This document shows, piece after piece, positions 36,944 to 45,657 of a DNA stretch of 64,000 bases. The notes beneath the pieces are model-generated. The model saw only the letters and a list, made by a program, of their open reading frames with translations. It had not been told where the DNA came from and made no database searches. Source of the DNA: a bacterium (lineage in GTDB: Bacteria; UBP14; UBA6098; B30-G16); contig JAUWMV010000002.1 in the NCBI GenBank assembly GCA_030613005.1, positions 62,001 through 126,000 of the forward strand, in the 5' to 3' direction. The translations under genes and the position numbers were made by a program. Each line of letters opens with the position of its first letter. The first letter of the stretch is position 1.

Positions 36944-36971
36944 ATTTTAGTGGTTTTTTTTGAGTCGTCAA
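36944..36971 (-). promoter_or_regulatory. Sigma70-like promoter of korDABC
   Basis: On the minus strand: TTGACG, 16-base spacer, TAAAAT. Transcription would begin about 36937, some 22 bases before the ATG, with GGAGG placed correctly. One of the clearest promoters in the window. Confidence 0.6.
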
Positions 36972-37226
36972 GTGTTTTTTGAGAATTTTTTAATTAATAT
37001 TTTATTTTTTTTCATATCTTTATTTTAAGCTAAAAATCGAAAACTTGTTTATAAAATAGTATTGATTATTATATTGTTTCTTTTGAAAGAGCAAACATAG
37101 AAAATATTTTCATAAATTCAAAAGAGCTTTAAAAGATTTAACTGTTTTTTACTGATAGTGTTCCTTTATGCTAAATTCTTAAGATTTACTTATTTTTCGA
37201 ACTAAATGTATATTAAATTTGAAAAG

Positions 37227-37246
37227 TTGTGAAAAAGAAATCACAA
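37227..37246. promoter_or_regulatory. Dyad operator candidate upstream of the NSS transporter gene
   Basis: Perfect inverted repeat TTGTGA (37227-37232), eight bases, TCACAA (37241-37246). The half-sites match those of CRP/FNR-type regulators (TGTGA..TCACA), but the spacing is eight, not the six of classical CRP sites. It sits 38 bases before the transporter start codon, a position suited to repression. Confidence 0.35.
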
Positions 37247-37284
37247 AAATCCATCTTAGCTATAACCAAATGTAAGGAGATGCT

Positions 37285-38811
37285 ATGCTCAGGAATGAAA
37301 AGCATTACTGGCCTAGCAAGACTGCTTTTATTCTTGCTGCAATAGGCTCAGCTATTGGTTTAGGTAATATTTGGCGATTCCCGTATATATGTTACAAATT
37401 TGGTGGTGGAGCCTTTTTGTTCGCATACCTTGTTAGTTTAATTATTGTTGGTATCCCGCTTTTAATTTTAGAGTTTGGTATTGGCCAAAAAATTGGTGGT
37501 TCTGCTCCCTTAGCAATGGGCAAGATTAATAAGAAATTCTCGTGGATAGGCTGGTTTGCTGTTCTATGTGGTTTTTTAATCACAACCTATTATGCAGCAA
37601 TTATGTCTTGGTCGGCCAACTATCTAATACACTCGTTTACTTTAGCGTGGGGTAATGATCCGAGTACCTTTTTCTACAAGGATGTTTTGGGAATAACTAA
37701 TATGGATATGTTAACCAACGGTCCAGGTATTAAAATATTTTCCATAGGTACACCTAAATTAGCTCTTGTCATTGGCTTGGTTGTTATGTGGATTTGGATA
37801 ATACTTTCTATATGGAAAGGTGCAAGAACAGTTGGAAAAATTGTTTTCTTTACTGTTACAATTCCCTGGCTAATTTTAGTAATCATGGTTATCGGAGGAT
37901 TAACGCTTCCTGGAGCTTTTGAAGGCATAAGATACTACTTAACTCCAGATTGGAAAGCTCTCCTAAATCCTGTATTATGGCAAGCAGCGTTTACGCAAGT
38001 GTTTTTTTCATTGACAGTAGGTTTTGGTGTTATGATTGCTTACGCTAGTTTTCTACCTCCCAAATCTGACATTGTAAACAATGCCTTAATAATTGGTCTT
38101 TCTGACGCTGCAACTGCATTTATTGGTGGTTTCGCTGTATTTGCTGTTCTTGGTCATTATGCAACGGCACAAGGTGTTTCTGTTGGCGAGGTTATGAGTT
38201 CAGGACCAGGTTTGGCATTCGTAACCTATCCTGCTATTATTAACAACTTGCCTTTGGGACCAATAATAGGTGTTTTGTTTTTCCTTATGTTATTGACATT
38301 GGCAATAGATTCTGCATTCTCACTTGTCGAAGGATTCGTTGCTGGTATAATGGAAACATTCAGATTGAGAAGACTTCATGCCAATCTTCTTGTTGCAATT
38401 TTGGGTCTTATTGGAGGTTTAATTTTTACCACAAGCGTAGGATTATTTTGGCTAGATATCTTAGATACGTACGTAACATTCCTCGGTCTTTTTGCTGTTG
38501 GATTCCTTCAAGCAATTGTAGTTGGATGGTTCATGAAAACAGATAAAATGAGAGTTTTAATTAATGAACACTCTTTCGTAAAACTTGGAAAATGGTGGAA
38601 TTATACTATAAAATTTGTAGTGCCAATTGTCTCCATCATTTTGCTAATTCTATCGATTATAAGCCGAATAAAAGCAACTCAAAGCTTCATTCAGGCATGG
38701 TCAGACCTTATAGGCGGTATAATACCTTTAATATTGGCTCTGGTTATCGGAATTTTACTCGGTAGAATGACCAGTAAAGCAATCGAAAAACATCAGGGAG
38801 GAAAAATTTGA
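37285..38811 (+). CDS. Sodium-dependent transporter, SNF/NSS family
   Basis: 508 residues, about 12 membrane spans. The LeuT-fold sodium symporter signature is clear: AAIGSAIGLGNIWRFPYI then GGGAFLFAYL at span 1-2, the span 6-8 region (WQAAFTQVFFSLTVGFG), and LALLTLAIDSAFSLVEGF-like sodium-site residues in LMLLTLAIDSAFSLVEG. The family imports amino acids with sodium; substrate not readable. ATG 37285 follows TAAGGAG. Its stop codon overlaps the start of a 35-residue single-span gene with a strong ribosome site, so the transporter probably has a small partner. Confidence 0.93.
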   Translation: MLRNEKHYWPSKTAFILAAIGSAIGLGNIWRFPYICYKFGGGAFLFAYLVSLIIVGIPLLILEFGIGQKIGGSAPLAMGKINKKFSWIGWFAVLCGFLITTYYAAIMSWSANYLIHSFTLAWGNDPSTFFYKDVLGITNMDMLTNGPGIKIFSIGTPKLALVIGLVVMWIWIILSIWKGARTVGKIVFFTVTIPWLILVIMVIGGLTLPGAFEGIRYYLTPDWKALLNPVLWQAAFTQVFFSLTVGFGVMIAYASFLPPKSDIVNNALIIGLSDAATAFIGGFAVFAVLGHYATAQGVSVGEVMSSGPGLAFVTYPAIINNLPLGPIIGVLFFLMLLTLAIDSAFSLVEGFVAGIMETFRLRRLHANLLVAILGLIGGLIFTTSVGLFWLDILDTYVTFLGLFAVGFLQAIVVGWFMKTDKMRVLINEHSFVKLGKWWNYTIKFVVPIVSIILLILSIISRIKATQSFIQAWSDLIGGIIPLILALVIGILLGRMTSKAIEKHQGGKI

Positions 38812-38915
38812 TAGGGAAAATTTTAAGTTCTCCATGGTTTATATTTACTCTTTCATCAATTATCCTTTTTGGAGGAATTATTTGGAATATAGTCATTGCT
38901 CTGAAAAATAAATAG
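38808..38915 (+). CDS. 35-residue single-span protein, likely small partner of the NSS transporter
   Basis: Short gene read directly from the sequence: TTG start at 38808, six bases after a strong AGGGAGG (38795-38801), overlapping the transporter stop (TTGA arrangement), stop TAG at 38913-38915. The product has a short N-terminus (MIGKILSSPW), one hydrophobic span (about FIFTLSSIILFGGIIWNIV) and a basic end (ALKNK). This resembles the small subunits reported for some NSS transporters (MetS of the MetPS methionine carrier; family often labelled methionine/alanine NSS small subunit), including the GG near the end of the span. Translational coupling is likely. A chance frame is possible, but the ribosome site and composition argue against it. 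Confidence 0.72.
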   Translation: MIGKILSSPWFIFTLSSIILFGGIIWNIVIALKNK

Positions 38916-39024
38916 CTAACAACTTCTTATATTGTAGAATACTGATTTAATAAGGAATTAAGAGCTTATAAGCCATTATGCTTAGGATATTATCTTATTT
39001 ATTTAAGAAAGAGTTAAGTTATCG

Positions 39025-40872
39025 ATGGACACCTTGGACATATGCAAAATACTTGAAATTTTTAAGGATGAGTTAAACTATCCGATTTTTGCTTTGGATA
39101 ATGTTGGGACAATTATTTGGCTCAATAAAGAAGCTAAACTTAAAGGGATGAAAAATGGTGTAAACATCCAGATTTACATCGATAAAAAATCAATTATTAA
39201 TAAGATTTTGAAAAGCAATAAATTCTTCCAAATAAAGGAATTCGATGATAAAGCAATGCCGTCTAAAAACATTGTCCTTTCTGTTTTTCCTATTAAAAAT
39301 TTCCATAGTAAAAAAATATCAACGATTGTTTTAGAAAAGGAAACTGGTAAAGAAAAGGAAACTAGTAAAGAAGTAGTAATAAATACAGAATTACAAACTC
39401 AGGTGAGTATAATTGAAAATATACCAGAAGGAATAGCAGTAATCGACTCATCGATGCAAATGAAATATGTTAATCAACAGATGGAGCTAATCCTTGATAT
39501 CGATCGGGAAAACCTATCAGATTATAATTCATGTCAAATTTTTAACGAATTAGGATTCGATCAGGACCTTTTTCGAGAAACAATTCAAAATATTTTAACA
39601 GATAAAGAAAAATCCCTTTCATTTCTTGTAAATGTGCCTTCTGGCAATACTTATAGATTTGAATTTTTTCGACACCAAATAGAAAAAGATAATCCTTCTA
39701 TAATAATAATTGTAACAGATTTCACAGAGGACCTGCAAATATTGAAGCGGAAAAATTTGTTATCTCAACACGATTCATTAGAGAATATTTCATCCCTTTT
39801 TTTTCACAAGCTTAATAATTCACTAATGGTTTTACTTTCTGAAGCAGAACTGATGTATCGAACCATTCCCAAATTTTCTCGAAGAAGCGTGGACAAAATC
39901 TTTAGCCAGCTTCAAGATAATATTTTAGAAGTTTCAAATATTATGAATGACTTGGAGTTTTTCGTTAGAAAACCTAAACAAGAGGATACTACATTTAATC
40001 CTTTGAATATAGTTCAGGAATCGTTAGAAGTATTCAGTAGAAGTCTTAAAGTTGATATTAAACTTCAGGAGAAGCTTTCTGAGAAGGATTACTTAATTGC
40101 AGGTAATGCTGAAAACTTCAGACATGCATTCGATGCAATCGTCGACAATGCAATTAGATCGCTTTCTGAAAATGATAGTATTATTGTTAGTGCTGAAACA
40201 ATCAAGACAGATAGTTTTCTTCAAAAATATTATTCAGATTTAATCCCAGGTGAATATTTGAAAATAACAGTAGCTGATACAGGTTGTGGAATCTCCAAAG
40301 AAATAAAATATAAGATTTTTGAACCATTTTACTCTAACTGGTTAGAACCTTCCAAAGGTTTTGGTTTACCTATGGCTTTATCATCCTTAAGAAATCTTGG
40401 TGGGACACTCGATATTTTAAGCTTTGAGGAAATTGGAACAACTGCAACTTTGTTCCTACCTATTAAAACCTCTATAATCCATGAAAAAGCATCCGGTTCA
40501 AAGCGCGAAGAGAAAGTCTTAGTAATCGATGACGACGATATGGCTAGAAACGTAACAGTAAAAATGCTCGAATTCTTGGGATACGAAAGTTTTTCTGCAA
40601 GCAATGGCAAGGAAGGCTTAGAATTATTTGAGTTCGCTATGCCTAACCTTGTTCTATTGGATATGATAATTCCCGGAATGAGTTCAGTTGAAATTTATTC
40701 CAAGTTGAAGAAAATTGATAAAACTACAAAAATAATAATAATAACAGGTTACTCACAATCCACCACAGAATATGAAAAATTACAGAAACTTGATAAAATT
40801 ACTTTACTAAGTAAACCTTTTACTCTCAATGATCTTTCTAAAATTGTCGAAGAAGTACTTATAGATAAATAA
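39025..40872 (+). CDS. Hybrid histidine kinase with PAS domains and C-terminal receiver
   Basis: 615 residues, no membrane span, so a cytosolic sensor. Two PAS-like domains (about residues 8-110 and 120-240; the second has IIENIPEGIAVIDSSMQMKYVN), then a phospho-acceptor helix with His in FFHKLNNSLMVLLSEAELM, an ATPase domain (N box FDAIVDNAIRSL, G1 VADTGCGI, G2 GFGLPMALSSL) and a receiver (VLVIDDDDMARN, Asp in LVLLDMIIPGM, Lys in LLSKPFTL). The acceptor helix is close to the HisKA form though HKLNN replaces HDFNN. Ligand of the PAS domains unknown. Solitary, weak ribosome site. Confidence 0.87.
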   Translation: MDTLDICKILEIFKDELNYPIFALDNVGTIIWLNKEAKLKGMKNGVNIQIYIDKKSIINKILKSNKFFQIKEFDDKAMPSKNIVLSVFPIKNFHSKKISTIVLEKETGKEKETSKEVVINTELQTQVSIIENIPEGIAVIDSSMQMKYVNQQMELILDIDRENLSDYNSCQIFNELGFDQDLFRETIQNILTDKEKSLSFLVNVPSGNTYRFEFFRHQIEKDNPSIIIIVTDFTEDLQILKRKNLLSQHDSLENISSLFFHKLNNSLMVLLSEAELMYRTIPKFSRRSVDKIFSQLQDNILEVSNIMNDLEFFVRKPKQEDTTFNPLNIVQESLEVFSRSLKVDIKLQEKLSEKDYLIAGNAENFRHAFDAIVDNAIRSLSENDSIIVSAETIKTDSFLQKYYSDLIPGEYLKITVADTGCGISKEIKYKIFEPFYSNWLEPSKGFGLPMALSSLRNLGGTLDILSFEEIGTTATLFLPIKTSIIHEKASGSKREEKVLVIDDDDMARNVTVKMLEFLGYESFSASNGKEGLELFEFAMPNLVLLDMIIPGMSSVEIYSKLKKIDKTTKIIIITGYSQSTTEYEKLQKLDKITLLSKPFTLNDLSKIVEEVLIDK

Positions 40873-40914
40873 TAATTATACCTAATAAAATTCATTAAAA
40901 TTATAATTGTTGAC

Positions 40915-40942
40915 TTGACAGAAATGTACATTTTTCTATTTT
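40915..40942 (+). promoter_or_regulatory. Sigma70-like promoter of valS
   Basis: TTGACA at 40915-40920 (a second TTGACT overlaps it at 40910), a 16-base spacer, then TATTTT at 40937-40942. Transcription would begin near 40949, giving a leader of about 34 bases to ATG 40983. Too short for a T-box riboswitch, which valS has in some Firmicutes. Confidence 0.5.
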
Positions 40943-40982
40943 GGTAACTTGGGTTTTAATATTCTTTAATAAGGTTACAGAC

Positions 40983-43703
40983 ATGTCTATAAATAAAACT
41001 TATAATCCATCAGAGATTGAGCCTAAATGGAACAAATTATGGCTCGATAAAAAATACGGAACTCCATCCGAAAGCAGGAAGGATCGTGACAAATACGTCA
41101 TTGTTATTCCTCCTCCAAATGTTACGGATATCCTTCATGTGGGACATGCTTTAAACAATTTAATTCAGGATGTTTTAATTCGACGGAAAAGAATGATGGG
41201 CTTTGACACGCTCTGGTTACCCGGAACAGATCATGCTGGTATTGCAACTCAAAACATGATTGAAAAGGAACTACTTAAAGAAGGAAAAACTCGCGAGGAA
41301 CTCGGTAGAAAGAAATTTGTCGAACTATTATGGAAATGGAAAGAGGAAAAAGGTGACACGATTATCAATCAACTTATTGAGATTGGATGCTCTTGCGATT
41401 GGACGCGAACCAGATTTACACTTGATGAATCGATGTCTAAAACTGTTCGTAAGGTTTTTATCAAACTTTACAATGAAGGACTAATTTACAAAGGTAAATA
41501 TATAATTAACTGGTGTCCTCGATGCGGTACCGCTATCTCTGATGATGAAGTAATACATCATGAACAACAAGGGAAACTCTGGTATATAAAATATCCATTT
41601 GCGGATAATCCATTAGACGGAGTTATAGTTGCCACAACAAGACCAGAGACAATGTTAGGCGACACTGCAGTGGCAGTAAATCCTGGAGACGAACGATTTA
41701 AACACTTGATTGGGAAAAAACTGCGTCTACCACTTGTAGTTGAAAATCGTTCAGGGCTTACTTTTAAAGATGAATGCATTTCAGTTTCACCAGAAATCCC
41801 AATAATATCAAGTTATAAGGTTGATCCCAAATTTGGTACGGGTGCAGTTAAAGTAACTCCTGCTCACGATCAAAACGACTACTGGATTGGAAAAACACAA
41901 AATCTATCTCTTGTAATTATAATGGATAAAAGCTGCTTAATGAATGAAAATGCTGGTAGATACAAAAACTTAGATCGTTTTAAAGCACGAAAAGCGATTG
42001 TTAACGACCTTGAAACCCAAGGTTTACTTGTTAAAATTGAACCTCACGAACTTTCAATAGGTCAGTGTTATAGATGTGATACCTTTATAGAACCTTATCT
42101 ATCAACTCAGTGGTTTGTTCATATGAAACCGTTAGCAGAAGCTGCAATCCAGATTGTCAGACGAGGTAAAATTACTATTTTACCCAAACGATGGGAAGGC
42201 GTTTATTTCAATTGGATGAATAATCTCAGGGACTGGTGTATCTCAAGGCAATTATGGTGGGGACATCAAATCCCAGTCTGGTATGGTCCAGAAAAAAAGG
42301 AGTTTGTTGCTAATAATTATGAAGAAGCTCTCGAGTCAGCTCGAAAATATTACCTCAGAAACGATGTTGAACTTAGACAGGATCCAGATGTATTAGATAC
42401 ATGGTTCTCATCGTGGCTATGGCCATTTGCTACAATGGGTTGGCCTGATATTACCGATGATATGAAACAATATTATCCCACTGATGTTTTGGTTACAGCA
42501 TCTGAGATTATTTTCTTCTGGGTTGCTCGGATGATCATGTCTTCTGAGCATTTCTGTGGAGAACTCCCTTTTAAAAATGTGTATATTCACGGCACTGTTA
42601 GAGATGCTAAAGGTCGAAAGATGTCTAAATCCTTAGGTAACGGAATCGATCCATTAGATGTTGTGGAACTCTATGGGAGAGATGCATTAAGGTATACTTT
42701 AATTTCACAGGCTGCAGCAGGTCAAGACTTATTTGTAGAAATGAAATCGTTTGAAGTTGGACGTAATTTCTGCAATAAAGTTTGGAATGCTGGACGACTC
42801 CTATTTTTGAATTTAAAGGATGATAAATTTCATATAGATGAATTTAAGGACCTCAACCCCAAAAGGCTTTTCGAAAAATGGATACTATCAAAGTTATATT
42901 CAGCAATAATGGAAGTTAATAAAGCACTCGAAAATTACCGTCTGGACGACGCAGTTCGAATACTTCATAAATTCTTCTGGAAAGAATTCTGCGATTGGTT
43001 CTTAGAAGGAGCAAAACTTTACTTCGAATCGGACAGAGATCTGAGAATTATAGCACTTTCAGTTTTTGAAACAACATTAAGACTTATCCATCCAGTTCTT
43101 CCCTATTTAAGCGAGGAGTTATGGCATAGAACTGCAGATATTGTAGAAAACCTTGCTGATGAGGATAGCATTATGCTCGCTTCCTATCCTAATGAAAATG
43201 AATTTTTAAAATATTATAATGCCGATGCAGAAGAAAGCTTCGATAAGATTATGGAACTTATTTTTTCAATAAGGAATATAAAATCAGAAATTGGACAGGG
43301 AACTAAAAAAACAGGCTCGGCTTTGATATTAGCGAATTCAGAATATAATGAAGAGCTGATTAAAAGTCAGATGGATATTATTCCTTTTTTAGCTCGAATC
43401 GACAAAATTGAAACAATTAAGAATAAACAAGAAGGTAAATTCGGACTAGCATCAATTCGACTAGGCCAGCTCTTTGTTCCACTTGAAAACCTGGTTGATT
43501 TTGACAAAGAAGTAATTCGACTAAAAAGAGAGGTTGCGCAACTAGAGAAGGCTTTGGACATCATTAAGCGTAAGACTTCCAATTCCGACTTTCTATGTAG
43601 AGCACCAAAAAATGTTGTTGAGAACGAATTAGCTAAGCATGAAAAATTATTAAAAAAACTTAGTTTATTAAAAAACAATTGGAAAAAAATTAATAAGCTG
43701 TAA
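40983..43703 (+). CDS. valS: Valyl-tRNA synthetase
   Basis: 906 residues, a class I synthetase of full length. Seen: IEPKWNKLW at the N-terminus, the HIGH equivalent in DILHVGHALNN, the editing-domain ATTRPETMLGDTAVAVNP, ISRQLWWGHQIPVWY, the KMSKS loop GRKMSKSLGN, and a C-terminal coiled coil (residues about 840-900) as in ValRS. ATG 40983 follows AAGG; an upstream in-frame ATG at 40941 lies inside the promoter and is rejected. The substrate call (valine, not isoleucine) rests on the LWWGHQIPVWY and PNVTDILHVGHALN patterns and the coiled coil. Confidence 0.95.
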   Translation: MSINKTYNPSEIEPKWNKLWLDKKYGTPSESRKDRDKYVIVIPPPNVTDILHVGHALNNLIQDVLIRRKRMMGFDTLWLPGTDHAGIATQNMIEKELLKEGKTREELGRKKFVELLWKWKEEKGDTIINQLIEIGCSCDWTRTRFTLDESMSKTVRKVFIKLYNEGLIYKGKYIINWCPRCGTAISDDEVIHHEQQGKLWYIKYPFADNPLDGVIVATTRPETMLGDTAVAVNPGDERFKHLIGKKLRLPLVVENRSGLTFKDECISVSPEIPIISSYKVDPKFGTGAVKVTPAHDQNDYWIGKTQNLSLVIIMDKSCLMNENAGRYKNLDRFKARKAIVNDLETQGLLVKIEPHELSIGQCYRCDTFIEPYLSTQWFVHMKPLAEAAIQIVRRGKITILPKRWEGVYFNWMNNLRDWCISRQLWWGHQIPVWYGPEKKEFVANNYEEALESARKYYLRNDVELRQDPDVLDTWFSSWLWPFATMGWPDITDDMKQYYPTDVLVTASEIIFFWVARMIMSSEHFCGELPFKNVYIHGTVRDAKGRKMSKSLGNGIDPLDVVELYGRDALRYTLISQAAAGQDLFVEMKSFEVGRNFCNKVWNAGRLLFLNLKDDKFHIDEFKDLNPKRLFEKWILSKLYSAIMEVNKALENYRLDDAVRILHKFFWKEFCDWFLEGAKLYFESDRDLRIIALSVFETTLRLIHPVLPYLSEELWHRTADIVENLADEDSIMLASYPNENEFLKYYNADAEESFDKIMELIFSIRNIKSEIGQGTKKTGSALILANSEYNEELIKSQMDIIPFLARIDKIETIKNKQEGKFGLASIRLGQLFVPLENLVDFDKEVIRLKREVAQLEKALDIIKRKTSNSDFLCRAPKNVVENELAKHEKLLKKLSLLKNNWKKINKL

Positions 43704-43763
43704 ACTAATTAGGTTAAATATAGCAAAATCTTTATTAATACATTTTTTCAATAATACAATTAT

Positions 43764-43791
43764 TTGTTATAAATATGTTGCAAGCTAAAAT
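43764..43791 (+). promoter_or_regulatory. Sigma70-like promoter before the parvulin genes
   Basis: TTGTTA at 43764-43769, a 16-base spacer, then TAAAAT at 43786-43791. Leader of about 68 bases to ATG 43867. Pattern match only. Confidence 0.42.
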
Positions 43792-43866
43792 AACGTCTTT
43801 TATTTTAATAAAGATATTCAAAAAATACATTTTCGTAACAATAACAAATTAAAAGGAGGCATTTTG

Positions 43867-45579
43867 ATGCGGAACTTTTCTTTGTTCCTAATTGTATTTG
43901 TTGTGGTCGCAGCTTTATTTTTAGGTTGTGGACCCAAAGAAGGCGTTCTAGGAAAAGCTGGGAAAGAAGAAGTTACTGTCGATGACCTTGAGAAAATGAT
44001 CGGGATGAGAACTTTCAACTCATTCGAGGACGAGTTAGAAATGAAAACAAAGGCTGTCGAAAGAGTTCTTCAAGAAAAGCTAATTTTAATTGCTGCTTAT
44101 GATGAAAAATACGACACTCTTCCCGATATTCAGAAGCAAATTGAGAGCACAAAGGGAAACAGGATGCTTCAAGCTCTTTTTGTTAAAGCAATCGAGGAAA
44201 AATCAAAAGATATCTCTGATGCCGAAATAACTGAAGCATATGAAAAGATGAAAGAACAAATCAAGGCTCAGCATATTTTAGTCACAAGCAAAGAACAGGC
44301 GGATTCAATATTACAAAAATACAAAGCCGGAATGCCTTTTGAGGAACTTGCCAGAGAATATTCACTTGATAGAAGCAATAAGGATAGAGGTGGAGAACTC
44401 GATTGGTTTACATATTTCAGTTTTGATGCTAATTTCGAAAAAGCTGCGTATGCTCTTAGAGAAGGAGAAGTTTCGGAACCAGTTCAAACCAGAATCGGTT
44501 GGCATATAATCAAGGTCAACCAACGTAGACCAAATCCAGATATTGGAGCACTTGAAGAGGAAACAAGCAAATTAACAAAAATTCTTGAAAGCTATAAGCA
44601 ACGAGAAATTACTGAAAAATTCCTTGTGGATCTTAAAACCACCGCAAACATTCAAATAAATCCTGAAGCAGCAAAAATAGTTCTCTCTGAATTATCGAAA
44701 CTTCCTCCACCTGAAACTTTTATGCAACCCAATGCACCAGAACCTCCAGAAATTGTTTTCCCAGAAAAGGATATGCTTAGGACCCTGGCGACCTGGAATG
44801 GTGGATCATGGACAATAGCTCAATTTGATTCTGCATTTAAAACAATACCACCTTTTAGAAGAGGGAATTTCAATACTGGTGAAGATATTTCGAACTTACT
44901 TTTCATACTTTTGCAAACTCGTTTTCTTGAGGCTAAGGCACTAGAAATGAATATTGAAGAAACTGATGCATATGCAAATTTGGTAAAGAGCGATTTAGAT
45001 AGAAGAATGCTCGATTTATATAGGCGCGATGTGATTATTAACGTAGAGGTAACTGAGGAAGATGCCAAAGAGTATTACGATGCAAACGCAGACTCGTTTA
45101 TGAATCCTGAGAGGATTAGCGTTATTGAGATTCAAGTTGCTACTCCCGAAGAAGCTAATAATTTAATTGCAAAAATCAAGAAGGGTGAGGATGCACGAAA
45201 ATTGGCAACTGACAATACCCTCAGGACAAATCTCAAAGATCGTGGCGGTGAAATGCAAATAACTGAGCAACGCTATCCAGAATTATTCAGAGCTGCCAAA
45301 TCAGTTCAACCGGGGCAAGTTGTACCTACACCTATTCAATATCAAGGAAAATTCTCTATTCTAAAGGTTGAAGGTATTTTACCAGCAAGTCCTAGACCGT
45401 ATGATCAAGTGAAAAGACTCGTCATAAATAAACTTAGATCTCTTAAAAGAACTGAATCCACCGAAGAATGGAATAATCAAGCAAAGAAAAAATACGGCTT
45501 TAAAATTTACGAAAAAGCTATCATTGCTACTATTGAAAAAGACAAATACGAAACTCCCGAGTCTTCTGAATCAAAATAA
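43867..45579 (+). CDS. Peptidyl-prolyl isomerase lipoprotein with two parvulin domains
   Basis: 570 residues. Lipoprotein signal (LFLGCGPKE; Cys near residue 20), then a SurA-like N-terminal helical region with a VLGKAGKEEVTVDDLEKMIG start. First parvulin (PpiC/rotamase) domain at about residues 134-225: KAQHILVTSKEQADSIL, GGELDWFTYFSFD, GWHIIKVNQRRP. A second, weaker rotamase-like domain lies at about 410-505 (VIEIQVATPEEANNLIAKI, RGGEMQITEQRYPEL). Predicted to fold outer-membrane or periplasmic proteins. ATG 43867 with AGGAGG 8 bases ahead; a TTG codon directly before is possible. A second parvulin lipoprotein follows. Confidence 0.87.
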   Translation: MRNFSLFLIVFVVVAALFLGCGPKEGVLGKAGKEEVTVDDLEKMIGMRTFNSFEDELEMKTKAVERVLQEKLILIAAYDEKYDTLPDIQKQIESTKGNRMLQALFVKAIEEKSKDISDAEITEAYEKMKEQIKAQHILVTSKEQADSILQKYKAGMPFEELAREYSLDRSNKDRGGELDWFTYFSFDANFEKAAYALREGEVSEPVQTRIGWHIIKVNQRRPNPDIGALEEETSKLTKILESYKQREITEKFLVDLKTTANIQINPEAAKIVLSELSKLPPPETFMQPNAPEPPEIVFPEKDMLRTLATWNGGSWTIAQFDSAFKTIPPFRRGNFNTGEDISNLLFILLQTRFLEAKALEMNIEETDAYANLVKSDLDRRMLDLYRRDVIINVEVTEEDAKEYYDANADSFMNPERISVIEIQVATPEEANNLIAKIKKGEDARKLATDNTLRTNLKDRGGEMQITEQRYPELFRAAKSVQPGQVVPTPIQYQGKFSILKVEGILPASPRPYDQVKRLVINKLRSLKRTESTEEWNNQAKKKYGFKIYEKAIIATIEKDKYETPESSESK

Positions 45580-45611
45580 AACCGAAGGATAACGACATTA
45601 CTTCCAAATTA

Positions 45612-45641
45612 TATGGGGCGTCCATCTACGGATGCCCCATA
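45612..45641 (+). other. 12-bp hairpin between the two parvulin genes
   Basis: TATGGGGCGTCC (45612-45623), six-base loop, GGATGCCCCATA (45630-45641); one G-U pair in an otherwise perfect stem. It has no T-run, so it is not a canonical terminator; it may be an RNA-processing or partial-termination element that sets the ratio of the two genes. The next ATG is 17 bases on. Confidence 0.6.
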
Positions 45642-45657
45642 CTGCATTGAGGTTTAA

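Larger units (their letters stand above)
36916..37284. other. Divergent intergenic region between korD and the NSS transporter gene
   Basis: About 370 AT-rich bases. The left end holds the korDABC promoter (36944-36971). The right end holds a dyad, TTGTGA-N8-TCACAA (37227-37246), about 40 bases before the transporter ATG. The centre has no open frame, RNA gene or hairpin that I can see. Confidence 0.55.
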
